NCBI GenBank assembly: GCA_001512665.1
Contig: LFSF01000031.1
Span: forward strand, 50,918 to 91,746
Direction: 5' to 3'
Length of the DNA stretch: 40,829 bases
DNA from: Clostridiales bacterium DTU073
Lineage (GTDB): Bacteria; Bacillota; Peptococcia; DRI-13; DTU073
The position numbers and the translations under genes were made by a program. Position 1 is the stretch's first letter, and the number at the start of each line of letters is the position of its first letter. Shown piece after piece: positions 32,639-40,334 of this stretch. The notes beneath the pieces are model-generated. The model searched no databases and had not been told where the DNA came from. It saw only the letters and a program-made list of their open reading frames with translations.

Positions 32639-33580
32639 ATGATTATGGAAAAGATGGCAACACGGGAAGGTTACGGCAAGGCTTTGGCTAAATTAGGTGC
32701 TGAATATCCTGATATAGTAGTATTGGATGCTGATTTAGCTAAGTCTACAAAGTCTTATGAGTTTTGTAAGCATTATCCGGAACGGTTTTTTAATATGGGT
32801 ATCGCTGAGCAAAATCTAATGGGTACGGCGGCGGGTTTAGCGGCTTCCGGTAAAATTGTCTTTGCCAGTACTTTTGCGATTTTTGCTACAGGACGAGCCT
32901 TTGAACAGATTCGCAATTCTATTGCTTACCCCAATCTAAATGTGAAGATTGCTGCCAGTCATGCCGGTTTAACGGTAGGGGGAGACGGTGCTACACATCA
33001 GGCGATAGTTGATATATCGATTATGCGTTCTTTGCCTAATATGACAGTAATCGCTCCGGCAGACGGGATAGAAGCTGAGAAAGCAGTTATGGCTGCTGTT
33101 CAATATGAAGGGCCGGTATATATTCGCTTAGGACGTTCGGCAGTACCGGTGATTTATGGTGAGGAGCATGAGTTTAAGATTGGCAAAGCTTCTCAACTTC
33201 GCGATGGACAAGATGTTACTATTTTCGCCTGTGGGATTATGGTTAAGGAAAGCTTGCAGGCTGCTGAGGAATTAGCCGGTGAAGGGATTTCGGTGCGTGT
33301 AATCAACATGGCGACAATAAAACCGCTGGATGAAGAGGCGATTATCCGAGCAGCTAAGGAAACGGGAGCTATTGTGACTGCGGAAGAGCATAGTATTATT
33401 GGCGGTTTGGGCAGTGCGGTAGCTGAAGTTTTGGTAGAAAATGCACCGGTACCTTTGGTGCGAGTTGGAGTTAAAGATACCTTCGGTGAGTCCGGTGAAC
33501 CTGATGAATTATTGGAGAAGTATGGGCTTACGGTAAAAGAAATTAAGGAAGCAGTTTATAAGGTGATAAAGAAAAAATAG
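32639..33580 (+). CDS. Transketolase, C-terminal subunit
   Basis: About 313 residues from ATG 32639 (ATG 32645 also possible), after GGAGAGGGG. The pyrimidine-binding domain has the catalytic Glu in GIAEQNLMGTAAGLAASG. The C-terminal transketolase domain (VTIFACGIMVKESLQAAEELAGEGISVRVINMATIKPLDEEAI) is complete. Together with the preceding gene it makes a full enzyme. An inverted-repeat element begins 19 bp after the stop. Confidence 0.95.
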   Translation: MIMEKMATREGYGKALAKLGAEYPDIVVLDADLAKSTKSYEFCKHYPERFFNMGIAEQNLMGTAAGLAASGKIVFASTFAIFATGRAFEQIRNSIAYPNLNVKIAASHAGLTVGGDGATHQAIVDISIMRSLPNMTVIAPADGIEAEKAVMAAVQYEGPVYIRLGRSAVPVIYGEEHEFKIGKASQLRDGQDVTIFACGIMVKESLQAAEELAGEGISVRVINMATIKPLDEEAIIRAAKETGAIVTAEEHSIIGGLGSAVAEVLVENAPVPLVRVGVKDTFGESGEPDELLEKYGLTVKEIKEAVYKVIKKK

Positions 33581-33598
33581 AATGGAAAGACACTGTGT

Positions 33599-33699
33599 GT
33601 GGCATGGGGACGTTTCTCCTGCCACATTCTCAAATTCTAAGTTTGTTTCATAAAAATGTGGCAGGAGAAACGTCCCCATGCCACGTCCCCCTGCCACAT
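33599..33699. repeat. GTGGCA/TGCCAC inverted-repeat element (copy D)
   Basis: A perfect 30-bp inverted repeat (33599-33628 and 33655-33684) around a 26-base AT-rich loop. The arm sequence and loop (TCAAATT-TAAGTT) closely match the inner unit of copy A 20 kb away, so the two are recent relatives. An extra right half-arm (GTCCCCCTGCCACAT, 33685-33699) follows, again suggesting insertion next to or inside a pre-existing copy. Confidence 0.85.
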
Positions 33700-33727
33700 C
33701 GTCTTTTCCGCGAAGGAGAAGGTGTGT

Positions 33728-33786
33728 TTCTGCAGGGAGGTAAATTTTTGCAGGGGGAGAATCTACTGTGATTTTGCAGGGATTCT
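33728..33786 (+). repeat. TGCAGGG direct repeats and weak terminator before ftsE
   Basis: TGCAGGG occurs three times on the + strand (33731, 33749, 33775), each preceded by a T-run. The last overlaps a 6-bp hairpin arm (AGAATC 33758-33763 with GATTCT 33781-33786) followed by seven T, a weak terminator shape. A related TTTCCTGCAGGATTTT lies upstream of hpf (about 24938). The role is unknown. The gap 33581-33878 otherwise holds copy D and presumably the ftsE promoter. Confidence 0.45.
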
Positions 33787-33878
33787 TTTTTTATTGTCGA
33801 AATAAAAGTATGTTGTGGAGAATTGGAACTTTTTTTGTATATTAAAGTCTAGAAAAGTATGGCAGTTGGGGTGGTAGA

Positions 33879-34559
33879 ATGATTCAGATTTTTAATGTTT
33901 CTAAAACATATAAAGGTGAAGTTACAGTACAAGCCCTGAAAAATATCAGTTTACATATAAAAAGAGGAGAATTCGTTTTTTTAGTAGGTCCCAGTGGAGC
34001 AGGCAAGTCTACTCTGACACGGTTATTAATTAGGGAAGAGCTGCCTACAGAAGGACAAATTATGGTTAACGGAAAAAGCCTTTTGAGATTAAGAAAAAGA
34101 GAAATCCCTTATTATCGCCGAAAAATCGGCTTTATTTTTCAGGATTTCCGTTTATTGATGGATAGAACTGTTTATGAAAATGTAGCCTTTGCGATGGAAG
34201 CAATGGAGTTTCCCCGGAACGAGGTCAAGGAAAAAGTGCCGGCTGTTTTGGAAATGGTGGGTTTACAAGATAAAATTAATGCTTATCCTCATCAGCTTTC
34301 CGGTGGTCAGCAGCAGCGAATCTGTATAGCCCGGGCTATTGTGAATAATCCTCTGATGATTATTGCTGATGAACCTACTGGAAATTTAGACCCGGATACT
34401 TCTTGGGAAGTAATGAATATTTTACAGGCGATTAATAAAAGGGGTACTACGGTAATTGTGGCTACACATGACCGAGAAAGTGTTAACAGATTACAGAAAC
34501 GTGTTATAGCCCTTGCTAATGGTCGCATTGTTCGCGACGAGGAAAGGGGCGGATATTAA
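33879..34559 (+). CDS. ftsE: Cell-division ATP-binding protein FtsE
   Basis: 226 residues. MIQIFNVSKTYKGEVTVQAL, Walker A GPSGAGKST, signature LSGGQQQR and Walker B IIADEPTGNLDPDTS are intact. It pairs with FtsX to form a membrane complex that activates peptidoglycan hydrolases. It is a mechanotransmission ABC system, not a transporter. The stop codon abuts the ftsX start. Confidence 0.97.
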   Translation: MIQIFNVSKTYKGEVTVQALKNISLHIKRGEFVFLVGPSGAGKSTLTRLLIREELPTEGQIMVNGKSLLRLRKREIPYYRRKIGFIFQDFRLLMDRTVYENVAFAMEAMEFPRNEVKEKVPAVLEMVGLQDKINAYPHQLSGGQQQRICIARAIVNNPLMIIADEPTGNLDPDTSWEVMNILQAINKRGTTVIVATHDRESVNRLQKRVIALANGRIVRDEERGGY

Positions 34560-35447
34560 TTGAGACTCAGTAGTTTGGAGTATGCGTTTAGAGATGCTTT
34601 TCGTTCTATGAAAAGAAATAAAGTAATGTGTCTGGCAGCTATAGCTACGGTAGCAGTGTCTTTGCTTATTTTAGGTTGTGCTTGGTTATTGGTTCTGAAT
34701 TCAGAGCATATGGCGAGTGTGATGGAATCTGAGTTGGAGATTAATGCTTATCTTCGCTCGGAAATAACTAGGGAAGATGCGCTTAATTTAAAACGAAAAT
34801 TTGAAGCTATTGGTGGGGTTGCGCAGGTTACTTTTATTTCTAAGGAGGAAGGGCTGAAAAATTTACAGGAACGTTTTGATGAAGACACCAATATTTTAGA
34901 GGCTTTAGGGGGAAACAATCCACTTCCGGATATGTATCGTGTTAAGGCAAAGATAGCGGATGATGTTCCGCGGATTGCTATGGAGGTTGAAAAAATCCCT
35001 GAGGTAGAGAATGTTCGTTATGGTCAGGGCGTAGTGGAAAAATTGCTTGCTCTAACTAATTGGCTGAGGACAGTGGGCGTTGTTGTTGTCTTGGTAATTG
35101 GTTTGGCAGCGGTATTTTTAATTGCAACTAGTATTAGGCTTACAGTTTTTGCGCGGCGGCGGGAGATTGGCATAATGAAATTAGTGGGTGCCACTGATTG
35201 GTATATTCGTTGGCCCTTTTTTCTGGAAGGGTTGATTGTTGGTTTTGTAGGGGCAGTATTAGCTGTACTTTCTTTACACTTCTTTTATTCCAGACTTGTC
35301 CACAATGTTATCTTGACCGTAAACTTTTTACCAATCTTAAATGATCTAAGTATTATTGTTCATGTTTATAAATGGCTTCTTTTTATCGGAACTTTTTTAG
35401 GTGCTGTAGGTAGTGCTATTAGTCTGCGACGCTTTTTGAAAGTATAA
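34560..35447 (+). CDS. ftsX: Cell-division membrane protein FtsX
   Basis: 295 residues, TTG start immediately after the ftsE stop. One N-terminal helix, an extracellular loop domain (about 50-165: [45 protein letters not shown]) and three C-terminal helices carrying the [19 protein letters not shown] signature. The loop should contact the hydrolase encoded next. The ribosome-binding site (GAGGAAAGGGGCGG) lies within ftsE. Confidence 0.96.
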   Translation: MRLSSLEYAFRDAFRSMKRNKVMCLAAIATVAVSLLILGCAWLLVLNSEHMASVMESELEINAYLRSEITREDALNLKRKFEAIGGVAQVTFISKEEGLKNLQERFDEDTNILEALGGNNPLPDMYRVKAKIADDVPRIAMEVEKIPEVENVRYGQGVVEKLLALTNWLRTVGVVVVLVIGLAAVFLIATSIRLTVFARRREIGIMKLVGATDWYIRWPFFLEGLIVGFVGAVLAVLSLHFFYSRLVHNVILTVNFLPILNDLSIIVHVYKWLLFIGTFLGAVGSAISLRRFLKV

Positions 35448-35488
35448 GGAAAAGAAGAAGGGTTAAGCAGGGAAAGGGGGTGCGCTTG

Positions 35489-36646
35489 GTGAAAAAATAT
35501 GGCCACTGTAATTTTTTGATTTGGGGAGCGGCAGTTTTGTTGATTCTTTTAGCACAGCCTCTTTTGGCTACGTCAGATGCAGAGATAGATAAAAAGATGG
35601 AAGAATTGCAAGAAATTAACGAAGCTATTGAGAAGTTTGAAAAGTTGTATGAACAAAAGCAAAAAGAAGAGCGTCAGGTTTTGGGACAGATTCGGCAATT
35701 GGAAAATGAGCTTAATGTTTTAGATCAAGATGTGCAAAACCTTTCAGTCCAAATAGAGCAGGTAGAAAAGCTATTGGAGAAAGCTAAGAAGGATGTGGAA
35801 AAAACTGTTGCTTTAATAGATGAAAGGACAGGGTATTTTAACAATCGGTTGAAGGAGATTTATCAACAAGGTCAGATTAGTTTTTTAAGTGTGGTTTTGG
35901 ACGCAACTAGTTTTACGGATTTTCTGACTAGGTTTGATTTTATGCTCAAAATTGCTGAGAATGATGTGCAGAAGCTTAAGGAATTAGAACAGCTAAGAAA
36001 GAGTTTCCTAGAAAAGGAAGCTGACCTCCAGGAGAAGTCCTATCGTTTTAAAAATCTCCGATCGCAAAAGGAAAATAAGCAGCGCCAAATGGAGTTGCAG
36101 TCCCGGCAAAAAGATAATTTGTTAAGGTCTATTCAGCAACAAAAAGATGAATATGAACGTTCCATAAAGGAATTGGATGAAGTTCGGAAGAGTTTAGATA
36201 GATTTATCAGGGAATGGCAGGCAAAACATCAGGTAGCATATATGGGTTCAGGAAAAATGGGCTGGCCTTTACCCGGATTTAGCAGGATTTCTTCTCCTTT
36301 TGGACCGAGAGTTCATCCGATTTTTAAAACCAAAAGCTTTCATGCAGCGATAGATATACCAGCTCCCACAGGGACAAATGTTTTGGCTTCGGAAAACGGC
36401 AAGGTTATTTTTGTAGGAAATAATGGGGGTTACGGGCAGGCTATTATTCTTGATCATGGTGGGGGCATTTCCACGCAGTATTCTCACTTGAGTGCCTATT
36501 TAGTTAAAGTAGGTGATTTTGTCTTGAAAGGTGATCCTATCGGCAAAGTTGGTAGTACCGGGTGGAGTACAGGACCACACCTTGACTTTATTATTCGTGT
36601 TAACGGGGAACCTCAAAATCCACTGAATTATGTTACGCCTAAATAA
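35489..36646 (+). CDS. EnvC/PcsB-like M23 murein hydrolase or activator
   Basis: About 385 residues from GTG 35489, 8 bases after AAAGGGGG; GTG 35480 lies inside that site. A signal peptide ends near LLATSDAE. A long coiled coil (about 35-245) follows, then an M23/LytM domain (about 260-385) with [36 protein letters not shown] and STGPHLDF. The coiled coil is the FtsX-interacting type, as in EnvC and PcsB. The usual HxH pair reads HLD, so the third zinc ligand is Asp rather than His. This variant occurs in other M23 proteins, so activity cannot be excluded. Confidence 0.9.
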   Translation: MKKYGHCNFLIWGAAVLLILLAQPLLATSDAEIDKKMEELQEINEAIEKFEKLYEQKQKEERQVLGQIRQLENELNVLDQDVQNLSVQIEQVEKLLEKAKKDVEKTVALIDERTGYFNNRLKEIYQQGQISFLSVVLDATSFTDFLTRFDFMLKIAENDVQKLKELEQLRKSFLEKEADLQEKSYRFKNLRSQKENKQRQMELQSRQKDNLLRSIQQQKDEYERSIKELDEVRKSLDRFIREWQAKHQVAYMGSGKMGWPLPGFSRISSPFGPRVHPIFKTKSFHAAIDIPAPTGTNVLASENGKVIFVGNNGGYGQAIILDHGGGISTQYSHLSAYLVKVGDFVLKGDPIGKVGSTGWSTGPHLDFIIRVNGEPQNPLNYVTPK

Positions 36647-36669
36647 TTATGAGTAGAGGTAGCGGTGGC

Positions 36670-36715
36670 GGGTGGCATGGGGAAATGTGGCAGGAGAAAC
36701 GTCCCCATGCCACCC
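36670..36715. repeat. Truncated GTGGCA/TGCCAC element (copy E)
   Basis: GGGTGGCATGGGG (36670-36682) and CCCCATGCCACCC (36703-36715) are perfect 13-bp inverted repeats. The 20 bases between are the inner part of a right arm (ATGTGGCAGGAGAAACGT), so most of the left arm and loop are deleted. It begins 24 bp after the M23 gene stop. Confidence 0.75.
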
Positions 36716-36734
36716 TTCCTCATGCTTAAGAAAC

Positions 36735-36788
36735 AAAAAAGCAAGGGAAAGTTTTAAAGTTAATGAAAAATTATCCCTTGCTTTTTTT
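36735..36788 (+). terminator. Terminator of the ftsEX-hydrolase operon
   Basis: AAAAAAGCAAGGGA (36735-36748) pairs with TCCCTTGCTTTTTTT (from 36774), with an AT-rich loop of about 25 bases. The T-run follows directly. Confidence 0.8.
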
Positions 36789-36816
36789 CTTGTATTCTCA
36801 TGATTATTATTATAAT
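36788..36816 (+). promoter_or_regulatory. Possible promoter of ctpA
   Basis: TATAAT at 36811-36816 is a perfect -10. The -35 is poor (TCTTGT with a 17-base spacer, or TTGTAT with 15). It lies just after the upstream terminator and about 60 bp before ctpA. Confidence 0.4.
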
Positions 36817-36878
36817 ATGGGAATACATATAAATGTAGATGATGCCATACGATTTTCGACTAGTAGAGGTGAAAGAGC

Positions 36879-38021
36879 TTGTTTGTAAAAAATAAAACCC
36901 TAAGAAATATATTTATTGTTTTAACCATTTTCAGCTTTTTGATTACAGGAATGGTGGGGATATTATTTGCAACAAATTATCAAAATATCGGTAAATTATT
37001 GCAGGTAATGGCAATCATTAAAACTCAATACCTAGAGGATGTTCCTATAAAGCAGCTTATGGCAGGTGCTGTCCGCGGTATGGTAGATTCCTTGAATGAC
37101 CCTTATTCGGTATATATGGATCAAGAAGAATTTCAGGAATTTCGTCAGCACATTGAAGGTTCTATCGGAGGGATCGGTATATTTGTTAGTGTTCAGGAGG
37201 ATAAATTTGTCGTGTACTCGGTAATCGAGGGTACTCCAGCCAGTAGAGCCGGGCTGAAAAAAGGAGATATCATTTATAAGGTAAATAATGTCTTAGCGAG
37301 TGAAATGGATGTTGATGAAACAGTAGCGAAAATGCGCGGAGAGCCCGGGACAACGGTGAAGGTAAGTGTAGTTAGAGAAGGTAGTATTAAAGATTTTACG
37401 GTAGTTCGGGATGTAATTGATATTCCCACCGTGGAAAGCGAAGTACTTTCGGATAAAATTGGTTATCTGCGACTTAATCTTTTCGCCAGTAATTCTGATG
37501 AAGCTTTAGTGGAACACCTGGACAAATTAAAGCAGGAAAAAATAGAAGGACTGATTCTGGATTTGCGGGATAACCCGGGAGGCGACTTGGAATCAGCAAT
37601 CAATATCTCACGATTTTTTTTACCTGAGGGTCCGGTAGTTTATATTGTGGATAATAAAGGACGCATGAAAAGTATGGATAATAATCAGCCAGAAGAATTA
37701 GGGATTCCTTTAGTTGTGTTAATTAACGAGGGAAGTGCCAGTGCCTCTGAAGTTTTGGCCGGAGCAATTAAAGATACTAATTCGGGAATTTTGATTGGAG
37801 AAAAAACTTATGGTAAAGCTTTAGTGCAGGTGCTTATTCAGATGAGAGGCAAAGATGCTTTGAAATTGACTACTGCAAAATATTTAACCCCGAATAAAAA
37901 TGATATTCAGGCGAAAGGAATAGAACCGGACATTAAAGTAAGTCTTACAGCGGAAGATAAAGAGGATACACAATTAAAGAAAGCCTTGGACGTTTTAGAG
38001 AAACAACTCAGGTCGCAATGA
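36879..38021 (+). CDS. ctpA: S41 C-terminal processing peptidase (CtpA/CtpB type)
   Basis: 380 residues, TTG start after AGAGGTG. An N-terminal membrane helix anchors it outside the cell. A PDZ domain (about 95-180: GGIGIFVSVQEDKFVVYSVIEG, SRAGLKKGDIIYKVNN) precedes the S41 protease core with LDLRDNPGGDLESAINIS. The catalytic Ser lies in NEGSASASEVLAGAIKD and Lys in GEKTYGKALVQ. B. subtilis CtpB sits in the same place after ftsX and cleaves regulators during sporulation. The substrate here is unknown. Confidence 0.95.
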   Translation: MFVKNKTLRNIFIVLTIFSFLITGMVGILFATNYQNIGKLLQVMAIIKTQYLEDVPIKQLMAGAVRGMVDSLNDPYSVYMDQEEFQEFRQHIEGSIGGIGIFVSVQEDKFVVYSVIEGTPASRAGLKKGDIIYKVNNVLASEMDVDETVAKMRGEPGTTVKVSVVREGSIKDFTVVRDVIDIPTVESEVLSDKIGYLRLNLFASNSDEALVEHLDKLKQEKIEGLILDLRDNPGGDLESAINISRFFLPEGPVVYIVDNKGRMKSMDNNQPEELGIPLVVLINEGSASASEVLAGAIKDTNSGILIGEKTYGKALVQVLIQMRGKDALKLTTAKYLTPNKNDIQAKGIEPDIKVSLTAEDKEDTQLKKALDVLEKQLRSQ

Positions 38022-38066
38022 TTAAGCTGTTTAATATTAATACTCATTTTGGGGGAGAAGGAGAAA

Positions 38067-39329
38067 ATGTTTCCGATCTCAGAGTTTTTACCTTTGGTCT
38101 TAAAAAGTTTTTTATCTGCTTTTGGAAATATTATTTTTTGGATTCCCTTTTTTATTGTAGCGTTATTATATAAAAAAATGACAAAAGCGACCCGTTATTT
38201 ATTCGCGACGCCGGGGGAATCCCCCTGGCGTCTTACGCTTATGACGAGCTTTTTTGGTATTGTAGGTGGTTTTTTTGGTAGTTGCTTATTAATTTTTATA
38301 GGTATTTCAGTTCACGAAATCGGAGGATTTTATTTACTTTTTACAGCGTTGCTTCTTATGCTTATTCAGCAGCGTTTTTTGTGTTTTGCTTATGCCGGCG
38401 GAGTTCTTTCTTTATGTTACTTGCTTTTTGGTTTTCCGATAATTAGTGTGCCTCACGTGATGGCTTTAGTTGCTGTATTGCACTTATTGGAGGCTCTGCT
38501 TATTTATTTAACGGGAAGTATTTATGCTCTCCCTATCTATGTGGCCACGAAAGAAGGTAGAGTTGTCGGCGGTTATAATTTGCAAAAGTTTTGGCCGATG
38601 CCCTTGGTGTTACTTTTCGCCGGTGTTTATCCGGATCCACAAATTATCAAAGGTGTTGTAAGTATGCCTGATTGGTGGCCGCTGCTTAAACCGGGGCTCT
38701 CTGCTCTGGAAGGGGAGATCGTTTATAGTCTTATAGCTATACCTGCTATTTTGGGTTATGGGGATATTGCTCTTTCTGCAACTCCTCGTGAAAAGACCCG
38801 TATTGCTGCATGGGAGCTTGCCGGTTATAGCGTGCTTTTACTCTTTTTAGCAATAGGGGCCGGTTATTATCCTTTTTTGGCTTATCCGGCAGCGCTTTTT
38901 GGTCCATTAGGACACGAGTTTGTTATTTATTTGGGACAGAAGCGTGAAGCGTGTAGAGAACCGATCTTTGTCCTATCGGCAAATGGAGTAAAGTTGCTTT
39001 ATGTGCAGAGAAAGAGTCCTTTAGCTAAAGTTGGCGTTAAGGCGGGAGATATTCTTTTGACGATAAATGGGGTAGCGGTTCATGAGAATAATGAAATAAA
39101 AGCAATAATGGAGGGGCTTCCGGAGGGGCTGAGGAAGGTAGAGTTGGAATATCTTGCGGTTGCTACGGGAAAGCAGCATAAGGTTTTGGTGGAGTTAGAT
39201 GATGTAGTGAATTCCCGTGGCTATATTCCGGTACCCAGTTGGCATACCAGTGCCTATCTGCAGGTTGCCACTTCAGTCAGTTTGCTCAAAAAATGGTGGA
39301 GAAAATTGCGTCAAAAATTGAAAAAGTAG
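38067..39329 (+). CDS. MinJ-like polytopic membrane protein with PDZ domain
   Basis: About 420 residues from ATG 38067, 5 bases after GGAGAAGGAG; a TTG at 38049 is inside that site. About seven to eight hydrophobic helices (residues 10-290) are followed by a cytoplasmic or peripheral PDZ domain (about 305-385: VQRKSPLAKVGVKAGDILLTINGVAVHENNEI) and a basic tail. Architecture and position after ftsEX-ctp match B. subtilis MinJ, which bridges DivIVA and MinD at the division site. Sequence identity to MinJ cannot be judged here, so the assignment rests on layout. Confidence 0.78.
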   Translation: MFPISEFLPLVLKSFLSAFGNIIFWIPFFIVALLYKKMTKATRYLFATPGESPWRLTLMTSFFGIVGGFFGSCLLIFIGISVHEIGGFYLLFTALLLMLIQQRFLCFAYAGGVLSLCYLLFGFPIISVPHVMALVAVLHLLEALLIYLTGSIYALPIYVATKEGRVVGGYNLQKFWPMPLVLLFAGVYPDPQIIKGVVSMPDWWPLLKPGLSALEGEIVYSLIAIPAILGYGDIALSATPREKTRIAAWELAGYSVLLLFLAIGAGYYPFLAYPAALFGPLGHEFVIYLGQKREACREPIFVLSANGVKLLYVQRKSPLAKVGVKAGDILLTINGVAVHENNEIKAIMEGLPEGLRKVELEYLAVATGKQHKVLVELDDVVNSRGYIPVPSWHTSAYLQVATSVSLLKKWWRKLRQKLKK

Positions 39330-39340
39330 AATAATTAGGT

Positions 39341-39369
39341 TTTACATTTATTGGTTATTGTGGTAAAAT
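39341..39369 (+). promoter_or_regulatory. Sigma-A promoter of the unknown paralogue cluster
   Basis: TTTACA (39341-39346), exactly 17 bases, TAAAAT (39364-39369). Each box has one mismatch. It shows that the cluster starting at 39422 is a transcription unit separate from the minJ-like gene. Confidence 0.7.
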
Positions 39370-39421
39370 ATTATTTATTCTTTGTAAACTTTACATAATT
39401 GTATTTAGGGGGAAGTTGGTA

Positions 39422-39601
39422 ATGATAAAGAAGAATGCTTTAGTACAAAAATTTAAAGAGTGGTTAAATAAGCAATTACCGACCTTAAAAGAACAAGAAG
39501 TATTATTTAAAAATGTTTTCAGTTTGGTGGAAAAGAAGGAAACGGACAAATTTGTTAAGAAAGCACTTCACGTGGTTTGGGGGAAAGATCATGAGAAATA
39601 G
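39422..39601 (+). CDS. Small protein, first member of unknown paralogous family
   Basis: 59 residues from ATG 39422, 9 bases after AGGGGG. I do not recognise it. It is basic, helical and without a signal or membrane segment. Its core EVLFKNVFSLVEKKETDKFV aligns with the N-terminal RLFKDLFKIVVAYE of the gene at 40335 and with RQLFRGLYKIVKV of the gene at 39591. So it resembles a free-standing N-terminal module of the larger proteins. It overlaps the next gene by 11 bases, implying coupled translation and balanced amounts. Confidence 0.7.
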   Translation: MIKKNALVQKFKEWLNKQLPTLKEQEVLFKNVFSLVEKKETDKFVKKALHVVWGKDHEK

Positions 39602-40304
39602 ACAATTATTTCGGGGTTTATATAAAATCGTAAAAGTTAATGTAAGTGATCCAAATATGCAAGAAATAATGAACGATAAAGTGAATGATTTAGTTAAGGG
39701 TACCTCTACGCAAAATCCAACGGTTAAAGCAAAGTTGTTAGCGAAATATGGAGTTAAGGATTTAGATGAAGCAATGGTAAAAATAGTTGGAGAAATAAAT
39801 TATCTTTATAATCCGTACAGTACACCTGAAGAAAAGTGGATTGATTTACAGGCAAATTATTTAGAATATAGTTTTAACAATTGTAAGGTGAGAGAAATAT
39901 TAAATACTATGGAGAAAATCTCTAGATTTGAAGGTTTTAATACAGAGAAATTATGTCATCTTGATGATAAATTGCTAAAAAAACAACAGCAACTTGGTGA
40001 AGCTGTGGACAAGTATAGAATAGATGTGTTTAATCTGGGTCATAAAGTTTTTAATGTAGGTCAGAGAGAAAGGCTGCAAACGAATTTTGAGGAAAGATGG
40101 CATCATCTTAAAGGTTTATTAGATGATAAACAAAAAGAATTAGAAAAAATTGAGGAATTATTGTGTCGGATAAATGAAGTTGATCGTGAGATCAGATTCC
40201 GTAAGGGCATGGCTTTAAGGCTAAATTTTAGGGAGCAAAAGGAATTTGAAAAGAGTAGAAAAGGTAGTTGGCGGAGTCTTGATTATAGGCAAGACAGATT
40301 TTAA
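39591..40304 (+). CDS. Unknown protein, second member of paralogous family
   Basis: About 237 residues from ATG 39591, after GGGGGAAAG; the same frame is open upstream to 39513 but without a ribosome-binding site. No family recognised. It has an N-terminal LFRGLYKIV motif (6-14). A helical core carries KAKLLAKYGVKDLDEAM and INYLYNPYSTPEEKWIDLQA (70-89). A long charged coiled coil (about 105-205) and a very basic tail follow. No membrane segment or signal, so probably cytoplasmic; the basic C-terminus could bind nucleic acid or the membrane. The core aligns without gaps to the gene at 40335. Confidence 0.75.
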   Translation: MRNRQLFRGLYKIVKVNVSDPNMQEIMNDKVNDLVKGTSTQNPTVKAKLLAKYGVKDLDEAMVKIVGEINYLYNPYSTPEEKWIDLQANYLEYSFNNCKVREILNTMEKISRFEGFNTEKLCHLDDKLLKKQQQLGEAVDKYRIDVFNLGHKVFNVGQRERLQTNFEERWHHLKGLLDDKQKELEKIEELLCRINEVDREIRFRKGMALRLNFREQKEFEKSRKGSWRSLDYRQDRF

Positions 40305-40334
40305 TTATTCGATTTATTATGGAGGGGAGCAGTA

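Noticed and set aside
13694-36715. Repeated GTGGCA/TGCCAC units considered as a CRISPR array.
   Set aside because: Copies are kilobases apart, palindromic and of unequal length, with no regular spacers and no cas genes.
39422-40304. The 59-aa gene and its overlapping neighbour considered as one gene broken by a frameshift.
   Set aside because: Each carries its own copy of the LFK/LFR N-terminal motif and its own ribosome-binding site. That fits two paralogues better than one split gene.
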